NCBI GenBank assembly: GCA_036272935.1
Contig: DATAXP010000090.1
Span: forward strand, 1-47,375
Length of the DNA stretch: 47,375 nucleotides
Origin: DATAXP01 sp036272935
GTDB lineage: Bacteria; Planctomycetota; Planctomycetia; Pirellulales; PNKZ01
Direction of reading: 5' to 3'
The notes beneath the pieces were generated by a model. It had not been told where the DNA came from. It worked only from the letters and a program-made list of their open reading frames with translations, and did no database searches. The translations under genes and the position numbers were made by a program. Each line of letters opens with the position of its first letter. Positions within the stretch are counted from its first letter, which is position 1. Positions 7,864 through 16,696 of the stretch are shown in pieces.

Positions 7864-9027
7864 TCAGGGGCAATTATTCCGAAGTCGCAACTGATTGAAA
7901 CACCGCAAGATGCGCTCGGCGGCTTCGTCGATTTCCTCGGCCGTTGTCGCGGCCCCTAAACTGAAGCGCAACGAGGCGTCGATTTCGGCCTTTGGACACC
8001 CCATCGCCACCAGCGTCGGCGACGGTTCGGCCGACCCGCTGGCACATGCCGAGCCGGCCGAGCAGGCCACCCCGGCCAGATCGAGCGCGATGAGCAACGC
8101 TTGGCGATCGGCGCCGACGAAGGCCAGGTTCGACGTGTGCGGCAGCCGCTCGACGCCGCGCGCGTGGACGACGATCTCGGGGCACGCGCCAAGCAGCCGC
8201 TGCTCAAATCGATCGCGCAGCGCTTGCAGGTGCGCGGCGCGCGCTTCGCGCTGCTGCACCGCCAAATCAAGCGCTCGCTGGAAGCCGACGATCAATGCGA
8301 TGCTTTCGGTCCCCGGCCGCACCGCTTCCTGTTGCGCTCCGCCATAGAGCAGCGGCCGCATGTCGACGCCGCGGCGCATGACCAGCGCACCAATGCCGAC
8401 CGGCCCGTGCAGCTTGTGGGCGCTGATGGTCATCGCGTCGACCCCGAGAGCTCGGAAGTCGATCGGTAGCTTGCCCACGGCCTGCACCACATCGGCGTGG
8501 GTCAGCGCGCCGGCGGCGCGGCAGCGACGGGCGATCTCGGCCGCCGGCTGCACCGCGCCCGTTTCATTGTTGCCGAGCATCACGCTCACCAGCCGGGCCG
8601 GCGCGGCGAGCAACTCATCGAGCGCGGCCAACTCAACGACCCCAGCGCGCGACACCGGAATTCGTTCGACGCGCCAGCCACGGCGCTCGAGCTGCCGGGC
8701 CGGCGCGGCGACCGACGGATGCTCGATGGCCGAGACGATTACACGTTTCGGGGCGATTTCAGCCAGGCCGAAGATGGCGAGATTGTTCGCCTCGGTGCCG
8801 CCGCTGGTGAAGATAATGCGATCGCCTTCGCGGCCTTCCACGTTCGCGCCGAGCAAGCGCGCAATTGCCTCGACCGCCTCGTCGATCCGCTGGCGGGCTC
8901 GACGCCCGGCGGAGTGCTGACTCGCCGGGTTGCCGTACCCGGAAGCGTGACACTCGGCCATCGCCGCGGCGACCTCGGGCAGCAGTGGTGCCGTGGCGTT
9001 ATGGTCGAGATAAATGGGCGGGCGCAT
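7864..9027 (-). CDS. Cysteine desulfurase, NifS/IscS family
   Basis: 387-residue PLP enzyme that takes sulfur from cysteine to give alanine and an enzyme persulfide for Fe-S cluster and thio-cofactor synthesis. Motifs: YLDHNATAPL at the N-terminus, TSGGTEANNLA (about 74-84), IEHPSV with the cofactor-stacking His, HADVVQ, the PLP lysine K205 in SAHKLHGPVG, and the active-site Cys C328 in CSAGSACASGSAEPS. The short loop SACASGS and the C-terminal layout fit the group I NifS/IscS type. No iscU, nifU or iscR lies next to it, so its partner scaffold is unknown. It lies upstream of dnaA on the same strand, with 92 bp between them. Confidence 0.93.
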   Translation of the reverse strand: MRPPIYLDHNATAPLLPEVAAAMAECHASGYGNPASQHSAGRRARQRIDEAVEAIARLLGANVEGREGDRIIFTSGGTEANNLAIFGLAEIAPKRVIVSAIEHPSVAAPARQLERRGWRVERIPVSRAGVVELAALDELLAAPARLVSVMLGNNETGAVQPAAEIARRCRAAGALTHADVVQAVGKLPIDFRALGVDAMTISAHKLHGPVGIGALVMRRGVDMRPLLYGGAQQEAVRPGTESIALIVGFQRALDLAVQQREARAAHLQALRDRFEQRLLGACPEIVVHARGVERLPHTSNLAFVGADRQALLIALDLAGVACSAGSACASGSAEPSPTLVAMGCPKAEIDASLRFSLGAATTAEEIDEAAERILRCFNQLRLRNNCP

Positions 9028-9048
9028 GTCCCCATTTTAGAGCAAATG

Positions 9049-9075
9049 AGCCCGCGGACCGCGGTCCCGTGGGCT
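9049..9075. repeat. Imperfect palindrome related to 5041-5066
   Basis: Reads AGCCCGCGGACCGCGGTCCC then GTGGGCT, so the outer AGCCC/GGGCT arms and the inner GGACC/GGTCC pair. It shares the AGCCC-CGGAC design of the palindrome between dnaN and dciA. It lies between the pckA stop and the cysteine desulfurase start on the minus strand. Confidence 0.7.
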
Positions 9076-9109
9076 TGAAATGCGATCGCACCGACGAACG
9101 AGTGGATAA

Positions 9110-10696
9110 TCAACCCGCTTTCGGCCCGGCGGCGATAAGCTCCGCGCTGGCGCCGGCCGAGTACTTGCCAAAATTCTTTTGGAACATGGCGGCGAGCTTT
9201 TTCGCCGTGGCGTCGTAGGCCGCCGTGTCGCTCCAGGTGTTGCGCGGCGCGAGCATTTCGGCGGGGACGTTGGGGCAGCGCGCCGGCACACGCAGGCCGA
9301 ATACCCGATCTTCCTCGGTCGGCACTTTCGCAAGTTCGCCGGAGTGAATGGCGTCGATGATCGCCCGGGTGTACGCGAGCTTAATCCGGCGGCCGATGCC
9401 GTACGAGCCGCTGCTCCAGCCGGTGTTGATCAGCCAGGCGTCGGTCTTGTGCGTGCGCATCCGCTCGGCGAGCATCTCGGCGTACTTCGTGGGGTGCCAC
9501 ACCAGGAACGCCGCGCCGAAGCAGGCGCTGAACGTGGCCTGCGGCTCGGTCACACCCACCTCGGTCCCGGCGACCTTGGCAGTGTAGCCGCTGATGAAGT
9601 GATACATGGCCTGGGCCGGCGTGAGCTTGCTCACCGGAGGCAGCACGCCGAAGGCGTCACAGGTCAGGAACACGATGTTCTTGGGGTGGCCGCCCAGGCA
9701 GGGAATCTGGGCGCGCGGGATGTACTCAATCGGATAGCTGACGCGCGTGTTCTCGGTGATGCCGGCGCTGGTGAAGTCGACCTCGCGCGTGACTTCGTCG
9801 TACTTGGTGTTTTCGAGGATCGAGCCGAAGCGGATTGCCTGGAAGATTTCAGGCTCGCCTTCCGCCGACAGGTTAATGCACTTGGCGTAGCAGCCCCCTT
9901 CGATGTTGAACACGCCGGTGTTGCTCCAGCAGTGCTCGTCGTCACCGATCAGCCGGCGATTAGGATCGGCCGAGAGCGTCGTCTTGCCGGTCCCCGACAG
10001 GCCGAAGAACAGCGTGACGTCGCCGGCGGGCCCTTCGTTGGCCGAGCAGTGCATCGACAGCACGCCGCGCTTGGGCATAAGGTAGTTCATCACGGTGAAC
10101 ACCCCCTTTTTCATCTCGCCGGCGTATTCGGTCCCCAGGATCACCAGCTCGCGCTGCTCGAAGCTGAGCTCGACGCTGGTCTTGCTGGTCATCTGCTGCG
10201 TGTACAGGTTCGCGGGGAACTCGCCGGCGTTGTAGATCGTGTAGTCGGGCTGGCTGAACGTTTTCAGCTCGTCGGCCGTCGGGCGGATGAGCATGTTGTA
10301 CATGAACAGCGCGTGGTACGGCCGGGCGCAGATCACGCGCACCTTAAGCCGGTGCTGCGGATCCCAGCCGGCGTAGCCGTCGACCACGTAGATCCGCGGG
10401 CGGATGTTCAGGTAGTCGAGCGCCCGCTGGCGGTTGATGATGAACGTCTGCTCCGACATCGGGATGTTCACGTCGCCCCACCAGATATCGGCCTTGCTCT
10501 CGGGATGCTCGACGATCCGCTTGTCCTTGGGGCTGCGGCCGGTCTTCGAGCCCGACATGCTCAACAGGGCGCCGGTGCTGGTGATCACGCCGCGGTCGAA
10601 TTGCACGGCCTCCTCGTAGAGCCGGGCCGGCGTGGCGTTGCGCAGGATGTTGCGAACTTCGACGCCCTGGCTGTTCAGGTCGATCGTGAGAGCCAT
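9110..10696 (-). CDS. pckA: Phosphoenolpyruvate carboxykinase (ATP)
   Basis: Converts oxaloacetate plus ATP to PEP and CO2, the entry step of gluconeogenesis. The nucleotide-binding GLSGTGKTTLSADPNR (kinase-1a) and GDDEHCWS motifs, the N-terminal GSKTGRSPKDKR and the C-terminal NTGWSSGSYGIGRR are all present, which marks the ATP-dependent family and not the GTP type. The start at 10696 (MALTIDLNSQ) gives 528 residues, typical of the family. An upstream in-frame ATG at 10783 would add 29 residues unlike family members. No strong Shine-Dalgarno is seen before either. It diverges from cutA, and a TTAGCC-type hairpin lies in the shared upstream region. Confidence 0.96.
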   Translation of the reverse strand: MALTIDLNSQGVEVRNILRNATPARLYEEAVQFDRGVITSTGALLSMSGSKTGRSPKDKRIVEHPESKADIWWGDVNIPMSEQTFIINRQRALDYLNIRPRIYVVDGYAGWDPQHRLKVRVICARPYHALFMYNMLIRPTADELKTFSQPDYTIYNAGEFPANLYTQQMTSKTSVELSFEQRELVILGTEYAGEMKKGVFTVMNYLMPKRGVLSMHCSANEGPAGDVTLFFGLSGTGKTTLSADPNRRLIGDDEHCWSNTGVFNIEGGCYAKCINLSAEGEPEIFQAIRFGSILENTKYDEVTREVDFTSAGITENTRVSYPIEYIPRAQIPCLGGHPKNIVFLTCDAFGVLPPVSKLTPAQAMYHFISGYTAKVAGTEVGVTEPQATFSACFGAAFLVWHPTKYAEMLAERMRTHKTDAWLINTGWSSGSYGIGRRIKLAYTRAIIDAIHSGELAKVPTEEDRVFGLRVPARCPNVPAEMLAPRNTWSDTAAYDATAKKLAAMFQKNFGKYSAGASAELIAAGPKAG

Positions 10697-10797
10697 CGGG
10701 TCACCCGTGTTGGAATTGATTTGCGCGACGTGCGGCCGCGAACCTGCCACGGTATCGTACTTGTGGGCAACACGAGATGACAAGGTAACGCGGCGCG

Positions 10798-10826
10798 TTA
10801 GCCCCCGGCGACTCGCCGGGGGCTAA
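10798..10826. repeat. TTAGCC-family hairpin upstream of cutA
   Basis: TTAGCCCCCGGCGA, one central base, then the exact complement. This is the simplest member of the TTTAGCC...GGCTAAA family described in the findings. It lies between two divergent start codons, so it cannot be a terminator of either neighbour. Confidence 0.8.
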
Positions 10827-10837
10827 AGGGTTGCACA

Positions 10838-11167
10838 ATGAACAGCGACGAATACCTGGTTGTGATGACGACAGTCGACTCGGTCGCGGGAGCCGAGGGG
10901 CTCGCGACCACGCTGGTAGAGCGCCGCCTGGCGGCATGCGTCCAGATCACCGGCCCCGTCAGCAGCACCTACCGCTGGGAAGGCGAGATCACGCGGTCGC
11001 AAGAGTGGCTGTGCCTGATCAAGACCCGCCGCGCGAGCTACGAGGCGCTCGAGGCGGCCATCCGCGAATTGCACAGCTACCAGACGCCTGAGATTGTCGC
11101 CGTGCCCATCGTCGCCGGCTCGGCGGAATACCTGAAGTGGATCGACGAGGAAACGCGGAATCCGTAG
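10838..11167 (+). CDS. cutA: Divalent-cation tolerance protein CutA
   Basis: 109-residue CutA1-family protein, a small trimeric cytosolic protein related in fold to PII and linked to copper tolerance, though its exact job is unsettled. Family motifs visible are VVMTTVDS at the N-terminus, LATTLVERRLAACVQI, STYRWEGEI, EWLCLIKT and LHSYQTPEIVAVPI before the closing W-I-D-E-E-T. Length and motif order match the family throughout. It begins 12 bases after a TTAGCC-type hairpin and is transcribed away from pckA. It converges on the UDP-glucose dehydrogenase gene. Confidence 0.94.
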   Translation: MNSDEYLVVMTTVDSVAGAEGLATTLVERRLAACVQITGPVSSTYRWEGEITRSQEWLCLIKTRRASYEALEAAIRELHSYQTPEIVAVPIVAGSAEYLKWIDEETRNP

Positions 11168-11189
11168 CGCTAGCGCAGCGATGGCGAGC

Positions 11190-11207
11190 GGGGCGTGTCA
11201 ACGCCCC
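11190..11207. terminator. Short hairpin between convergent cutA and ugd
   Basis: GGGGCGT, four loop bases, ACGCCCC: a perfect 7-bp GC stem 22 bases past the cutA stop. There is no clear T-run, so rho-independent function is uncertain, but the position between convergent genes suits a terminator. Confidence 0.4.
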
Positions 11208-11271
11208 GGCGGCGATGTGCGTGTGCGTCGGACTACCAACCGGGGCCATGACTGGCTCCGCTCGCTGGGCC

Positions 11272-12588
11272 TTACGTCGCCACGACGCTCGCTCGGCCGA
11301 TTGAGTGGTACGTGAACCCGGCGGCGCGCATTTGTTCGGGGTCATAAACGTTGCGGCCATCGAAGATCACGGGCGCCTGCATCGCCTTGCGCATCCGCTT
11401 GAAGTCGGGGTTCAGAAACTCTTTCCACTCGGTCATGATCACCAGCGCCTCGGCCTCGGCCAGCACGTCGTAGGGGCGCTTGCCGTAGCTGAGTTTTTCG
11501 CCATATTGCTGGCGGACATTGTCCATCGCCTCCGGATCGTGGACGGCCAACTTCGCGCCGGCCGCGAGCAGCTTGTCGATCAAGGCCAAGGCGGGGGCTT
11601 CACGGATGTCGTCGGTGCGCGGCTTGAAGGCGAGCCCCCAGATCGCGAGGCGATGGTCCTTCAGCTTGTCGCCAAAGTGCTTGAGAATCCGCTCGAACAA
11701 AATCGTCTTCTGACGGTCGTTCACGCGGTCGATCGCCGCCAGGATTTGCGGCTCGACCTGGTACGAACGTGCCATCGCTTGCAAGGCGCGCACGTCCTTC
11801 GGGAAGCAACTGCCACCGTAGCCGACGCCGGGAAACAGGAACTGGAAGCCGATGCGGCGGTCGTGGCCGATGCCGCGGCGCACGTCGTTGATGTCGGCCT
11901 CCATGTGTTCGCACAGGTTGGCGATCTCGTTGATGAAGCTGATCTTCGTGGCGAGCATGGCGTTGGCCACGTACTTGGTCATCTCGGCGCTCTCGGGGCT
12001 CATGACCAGGAACGGATGCTCGGTCCGCAAGAACGGCTTGTGCAGCTCGTGCAGCACGGCGCCGTCGGCTTCGTCGCGCACGCCAACCACCACGCGATCG
12101 GGACGCATGAAATCGTCGATCGCGGCCCCTTCCTTGAGGAACTCGGGATTGCTCGCTACGCGGGGTTTGCGGCCGGTTCGCTCTTGGAGTCGAGCGGCGA
12201 TCCGCGCGTTGGTGCCGACGGGCACGGTGCTCTTGGTTACGACAATCGCGTCGGCAGCCATGTGCGGCGCGATGCTGTCGACCACCGCCCACAGGCTCGA
12301 TAGGTCGGCCGATCCGTCGTCTCCCTGCGGCGTGCCGACGGCAAGGAAGATGACCGCGGCCGGCGGAACCGCCGAGGCCACGTCGGTCGTGAACTGCAAT
12401 CGCCCCGCGGCGACGTTCCCCTCGACCAGTTCGGCCAACCCGGGTTCATAGATCGGCACCTCGCCCGAGCGGAGCATGTCGACCTTGCGCTGGTCGATAT
12501 CGACGCACGTCACGTCGTTGCCGCTCTCGGCGAAACAAGTGCCCGAAACCAGCCCAACGTACCCGGTACCAATGACGGCGAGATGCAT
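11272..12588 (-). CDS. ugd: UDP-glucose 6-dehydrogenase
   Basis: 438 residues. Oxidises UDP-glucose to UDP-glucuronate with two NAD+, feeding exopolysaccharide and cell-surface glycan synthesis. The N-terminal Rossmann motif is IGTGYVGLVSG. The catalytic Cys lies in GYGGSCFPKD (near residue 265). FLAVGTPQGDDGSADLS, KSTVPVGT and SNPEFLKEGAAIDDF are also typical, and the C-terminal domain carries GLAFKPRTDDIREAPA. It follows gyrA on the same strand, but the 80-bp gap is almost entirely filled by an AATGC-type inverted repeat ending 5 bases before the start codon, so no normal Shine-Dalgarno is visible. Confidence 0.95.
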   Translation of the reverse strand: MHLAVIGTGYVGLVSGTCFAESGNDVTCVDIDQRKVDMLRSGEVPIYEPGLAELVEGNVAAGRLQFTTDVASAVPPAAVIFLAVGTPQGDDGSADLSSLWAVVDSIAPHMAADAIVVTKSTVPVGTNARIAARLQERTGRKPRVASNPEFLKEGAAIDDFMRPDRVVVGVRDEADGAVLHELHKPFLRTEHPFLVMSPESAEMTKYVANAMLATKISFINEIANLCEHMEADINDVRRGIGHDRRIGFQFLFPGVGYGGSCFPKDVRALQAMARSYQVEPQILAAIDRVNDRQKTILFERILKHFGDKLKDHRLAIWGLAFKPRTDDIREAPALALIDKLLAAGAKLAVHDPEAMDNVRQQYGEKLSYGKRPYDVLAEAEALVIMTEWKEFLNPDFKRMRKAMQAPVIFDGRNVYDPEQMRAAGFTYHSIGRASVVAT

Positions 12589-12593
12589 GGCAA

Positions 12594-12679
12594 GAAATGC
12601 TGAATGCTTAATGATGAATGCTTAACGGCGGCAGGCGTTCATCTTAATTAAGCATTACGCATTTCGCATTACGCATTTC
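12594..12679. repeat. AATGC-type inverted repeat spanning the gyrA stop and the ugd leader
   Basis: Two 32-base arms (12594-12625 and 12648-12679), each made of short AATGC-spaced units, match as complements at about 25 of 32 positions. The right arm overlaps the last codons of gyrA and supplies its stop. The left arm ends 5 bases before the ugd start codon. It looks like an inserted or expanded repeat, not normal leader sequence. Confidence 0.75.
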
Positions 12680-15428
12680 CAGCCTCCTCGCCCGCAGAAT
12701 CGTCATCGTCGCGCCCCGCCGCTTCGTCGGGGGCGACGCGGACCACGGCCGCCACCGTGTCTGCTTCGTCGAGGCTCATGATTCGCACCCCCTGCGTGTT
12801 GCGGCCGATCACGCTCACGTCGCTGGCGGCGATGCGCTGCAACTTGCCCCGGGCGGTCATGATGATAATCTCGTCGGCGTCGATCACGCTTACGATGCCC
12901 ACCACCGGCCCGTTGCGTTCGGTGGTCTTAATGTCGCGGACCCCCATCGTGCCGCGCCCCTTGGTGGGATAGCGGGCACTGGTGTTCGATTCGTCCGATT
13001 CCTCGCTCGATTCGGGTTCTTCGATCTCGGCAGCCTCGTCCGCCACTTCGTCGGCCGCGACGGCGGCCTCGTCGAGCGGTGGGGCGTTGGGGCCGAACGG
13101 CGTGCGCTTGCCGTAGCCCTTCTCGCACACCGTCAGCAGCGTCGCCTCCGGATCGGCAACGACCATGCCCACCAGGCTGTCGCCCGAGCGGAGCTTGATG
13201 CCGCGCACGCCGCTGGCGCCGCGCCCCATGGCCCGCACCGACACTTGGCGGAAACGTGTGGCCTGGCCCCGCGAAGAGGCAAGCAGGATTTCGTCCCCGT
13301 CCTTGGTCACGGTTGCCGCGATCAGTTCGTCCCCTTCCTTCAGATTCACGGCGATGATGCCGCGCTTCATCGGTCGGCCGTACTGCTCGAGCGGAGTCTT
13401 TTTCACCTGGCCGCGGCGCGTGGCCATGATCAGGTAATGGTCGGGCTGCGAGAAGTCGCGGATCGCCAGGCAACTGGCGATCTTTTCCCCCTCGGCAAGG
13501 TTCAGCAGATTGACGACCGCCCGGCCTCGGCTTTCGCGGGCCAGTTGCGGCAGGTCGTACACTTTCTGCCAGTACACCTTGCCATGGTTCGTGAAGAACA
13601 GCAGGTAATCGTGCGTGCTGGCGACGAACAGATGTTCGATCGGGTCTTCATCCTCGGTCTTGGCCCCCTTGAGGCCCTTGCCGCCGCGACGCTGCGCGCG
13701 ATACGTGCTGCTCGCCGTGCGCTTGATGTAGCCCTGGTGGCTGATCGTGACCACCATGTTCTCTTCGGTGATCAGGTCTTCGAGGTCGATCGATCCGACT
13801 TCCTCGCCGCTGATCTCGGTGCGACGCTTGTCGCCGTGCTTCTTCTTCAGCTCGACCAGGTCGTCGCGGATGATGTCGAGGATGTTCTTGTTGCTCGACA
13901 GAATGCGTTGATACTCGGCAATCTCGTCGAGCAGCTTCTGATGCTCGCCGCCGAGCTTTTCCTGTTCCAGGTTCACTAACTGGCCGAGCGTCATCCGCAA
14001 GATCGCGTCGGCCTGCACGGCGGTGAGTGTGTAGCTGTCGCGGATGCCGCGCTCGGCCGCGAACACCTCGAACCCCTTGTCGCCCAAGGCGCGGCGCATC
14101 AGCGCGGCCGGCGTCTCGATGCCCATCAGCCGGGCCTTGGCCTCGGGCTGGGTGGCGCTGGTGCGGATCACGCGGATCACTTCGTCGATGTTGGCGTGCG
14201 CCAGCAGTAGCCCTTCGACCGTGTGCTTCCGCTGCCGGGCACGCGCGAGCAGAAATTGCGTGCGGCGGCGGACGACCGTCACCCGGTGACGAATGAACTC
14301 GGCCAGCAGCTCCTTGAAGCTGAGCGTGCGCGGCTTGCCGTCGACCAGCGCCAGGAAGATCAGCGAGAACGTGTCTTGCAGCGGCGAGAACTGGTAAAGC
14401 TGGTTCAGCACCACGTCGGGGTCAGCGTCGCGCTTCAGCTCGATGATCAGCCGCACCGGCTCCTTGAGGTCGCACTCGTTGCGGATGCCGGAGATCCCCT
14501 TGATGCGGTCCTCGTTCACCAGGTCGGCAATGCGCTTCTCGACCGTGTCGGTATTCTGCTGATAAGGAACGTCGGTGACGACGATCCGCTGGCGCCCCTT
14601 GCCGTGCTCTTCGATCCGGGCATGTGAGCGCAGGGTGATGTTGCCGCGCCCGGTGTGGTAGCCGCGGCGAATGCCGGCTCGGCCGGCGATAATGCCGCCG
14701 GTGGGAAAATCGGGGCCGGGACAGATTTCCATCAGTTCGTCGACCGAGACATCGGGCTGATCGATCACGCGCACCAGGCAGTCGCATATCTCGCCCAGGT
14801 TGTGCGGCGGGATGCTGGTCGCCATGCCGACCGCGATCCCCTGCGCGCCGTTCACCAGCAGGTTGGGGAACTTGCTCGGCAGGACACTCGGCTCGGTCCC
14901 CTTTTCATCGTACGTGGGGACATAGTCGACCGTGTCGAGCTTGATGTCCTCCATCATCAGCGCGGCGGCCGGCGACATGCGGGCTTCGGTGTATCGCATG
15001 GCCGCGGGAGGCGAGCCGGCGACCGAGCCGAAGTTCCCCTGCTTGTCGACCAGCACGTAGCGCATGTTCCATTCCTGGGCCATGCGCACCAGCGTGGGAT
15101 AGATCACGCTTTCACCGTGCGGATGATAGTTGCCGCTGGTGTCGCCGGAGATTTTGGCGCACTTGACCCGCGACGCGCCCGGCGTCAGGTTCAGGTCGTT
15201 CATCGCCACCAGGATGCGGCGCTGCGAAGGCTTCAGGCCGTCGCGCACATCGGGCAGGGCCCGGCTGACGATCACGCTCATGGCGTACGTCAGGAAGCTG
15301 CCTTTCAGCTCGTCTTCGATCGCCAGGGCTACGGTGCGACCGACAGGCATCTCGGGCCCGCCGGCAGCCAAGTCGCCGGCGTCATCGTCTTCGGGCAGAT
15401 CGTCGGGAGCGTCGTCTTCGGCGGCCAA
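12669..15428 (-). CDS. gyrA: DNA gyrase subunit A
   Basis: 919-residue breakage-reunion subunit of gyrase. The catalytic tyrosine is Y147 in PAAMRYTEAR, and the winged-helix region has GDTSGNYHPHGESVIYP. The GyrA-box QRRGGKG, needed for DNA wrapping, begins the C-terminal beta-pinwheel. Two oddities: an acidic N-terminal extension of about 28 residues, and an acidic insert of about 45 residues (many D and E, from PLDEAAVAADEV to EESDESNTS) inside the pinwheel. In the quinolone-contact region Ser83 of E. coli is conserved (S107), but Asp87 is replaced by Pro (P111). The last residues and stop codon lie inside an AATGC-type repeat, so the C-terminal end may have been altered by it. Confidence 0.96.
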   Translation of the reverse strand: MAAEDDAPDDLPEDDDAGDLAAGGPEMPVGRTVALAIEDELKGSFLTYAMSVIVSRALPDVRDGLKPSQRRILVAMNDLNLTPGASRVKCAKISGDTSGNYHPHGESVIYPTLVRMAQEWNMRYVLVDKQGNFGSVAGSPPAAMRYTEARMSPAAALMMEDIKLDTVDYVPTYDEKGTEPSVLPSKFPNLLVNGAQGIAVGMATSIPPHNLGEICDCLVRVIDQPDVSVDELMEICPGPDFPTGGIIAGRAGIRRGYHTGRGNITLRSHARIEEHGKGRQRIVVTDVPYQQNTDTVEKRIADLVNEDRIKGISGIRNECDLKEPVRLIIELKRDADPDVVLNQLYQFSPLQDTFSLIFLALVDGKPRTLSFKELLAEFIRHRVTVVRRRTQFLLARARQRKHTVEGLLLAHANIDEVIRVIRTSATQPEAKARLMGIETPAALMRRALGDKGFEVFAAERGIRDSYTLTAVQADAILRMTLGQLVNLEQEKLGGEHQKLLDEIAEYQRILSSNKNILDIIRDDLVELKKKHGDKRRTEISGEEVGSIDLEDLITEENMVVTISHQGYIKRTASSTYRAQRRGGKGLKGAKTEDEDPIEHLFVASTHDYLLFFTNHGKVYWQKVYDLPQLARESRGRAVVNLLNLAEGEKIASCLAIRDFSQPDHYLIMATRRGQVKKTPLEQYGRPMKRGIIAVNLKEGDELIAATVTKDGDEILLASSRGQATRFRQVSVRAMGRGASGVRGIKLRSGDSLVGMVVADPEATLLTVCEKGYGKRTPFGPNAPPLDEAAVAADEVADEAAEIEEPESSEESDESNTSARYPTKGRGTMGVRDIKTTERNGPVVGIVSVIDADEIIIMTARGKLQRIAASDVSVIGRNTQGVRIMSLDEADTVAAVVRVAPDEAAGRDDDDSAGEEAGNA

Positions 15429-15528
15429 AATCGGGTCCTTTCAGCGCGACAGCATGCGGTAAACATGCCACGATACCATTGTCGGTTTCGAGCAACAATT
15501 GGTAGAGTTAGGCGGCCTCGCGGTTGAT

Positions 15529-15590
15529 GTTTAGCCGGCGACCTCGGTCGCCGCGTTTTGCAACGCGGCGGGCAAGCCCGCCGGCTAAAC
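15529..15590. repeat. TTTAGCC-family composite hairpin, three-module copy
   Basis: Outer arms GTTTAGCCGGCG and CGCCGGCTAAAC enclose inner hairpins GGCGACC-TC-GGTCGCC, a CGCG/CGCG pair, and GGCGGGC-AA-GCCCGCC. It sits between the divergent gyrA and parA genes, 21 bases before the parA start. Confidence 0.85.
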
Positions 15591-15611
15591 GATTACGGAA
15601 AGGGAATTCCG

Positions 15612-16445
<834 letters not shown>

Positions 16446-16467
16446 CGTCCCGTGGCGACAGCATTGC

Positions 16468-16507
16468 TAGCCGGATTGCTTCGCGGGCGTCGCAAGCGAC
16501 GCGGCTA
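16468..16507. repeat. TTTAGCC-family hairpin downstream of parA
   Basis: Outer TAGCCG and CGGCTA ends enclose GCGTCGC-AA-GCGACGC, plus an unpaired left side that looks degraded. It starts 23 bases past the parA stop and could end parA transcription, though other members of the family lie where no terminator is expected. Confidence 0.65.
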
Positions 16508-16696
16508 AATGAAATACCCGCCATCAAAAAAACTGATCTTGTCGCACTGTTGGAGATTTCGTACATATCACTCAACCTCGCGTAAATCTTATCGCAGGAT
16601 ACGTACACACACGGAAGTTAGTCAGCCACGACACGAGCGTCGCGCACGCTCGACAATCCACCTGCCGCGGCGCAAGTCAGGAAAGGAAACCCGACC

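Noticed and set aside
9179..10780. 533-codon open frame opposite pckA
   Set aside because: Antisense shadow of pckA; low-complexity, with no family resemblance.
16538..16566. TTGTCG - 17 bases - TACATA as a promoter for the CsrA fusion gene
   Set aside because: Spacing is ideal but both hexamers match the consensus poorly, and planctomycete promoters are not well defined by it.
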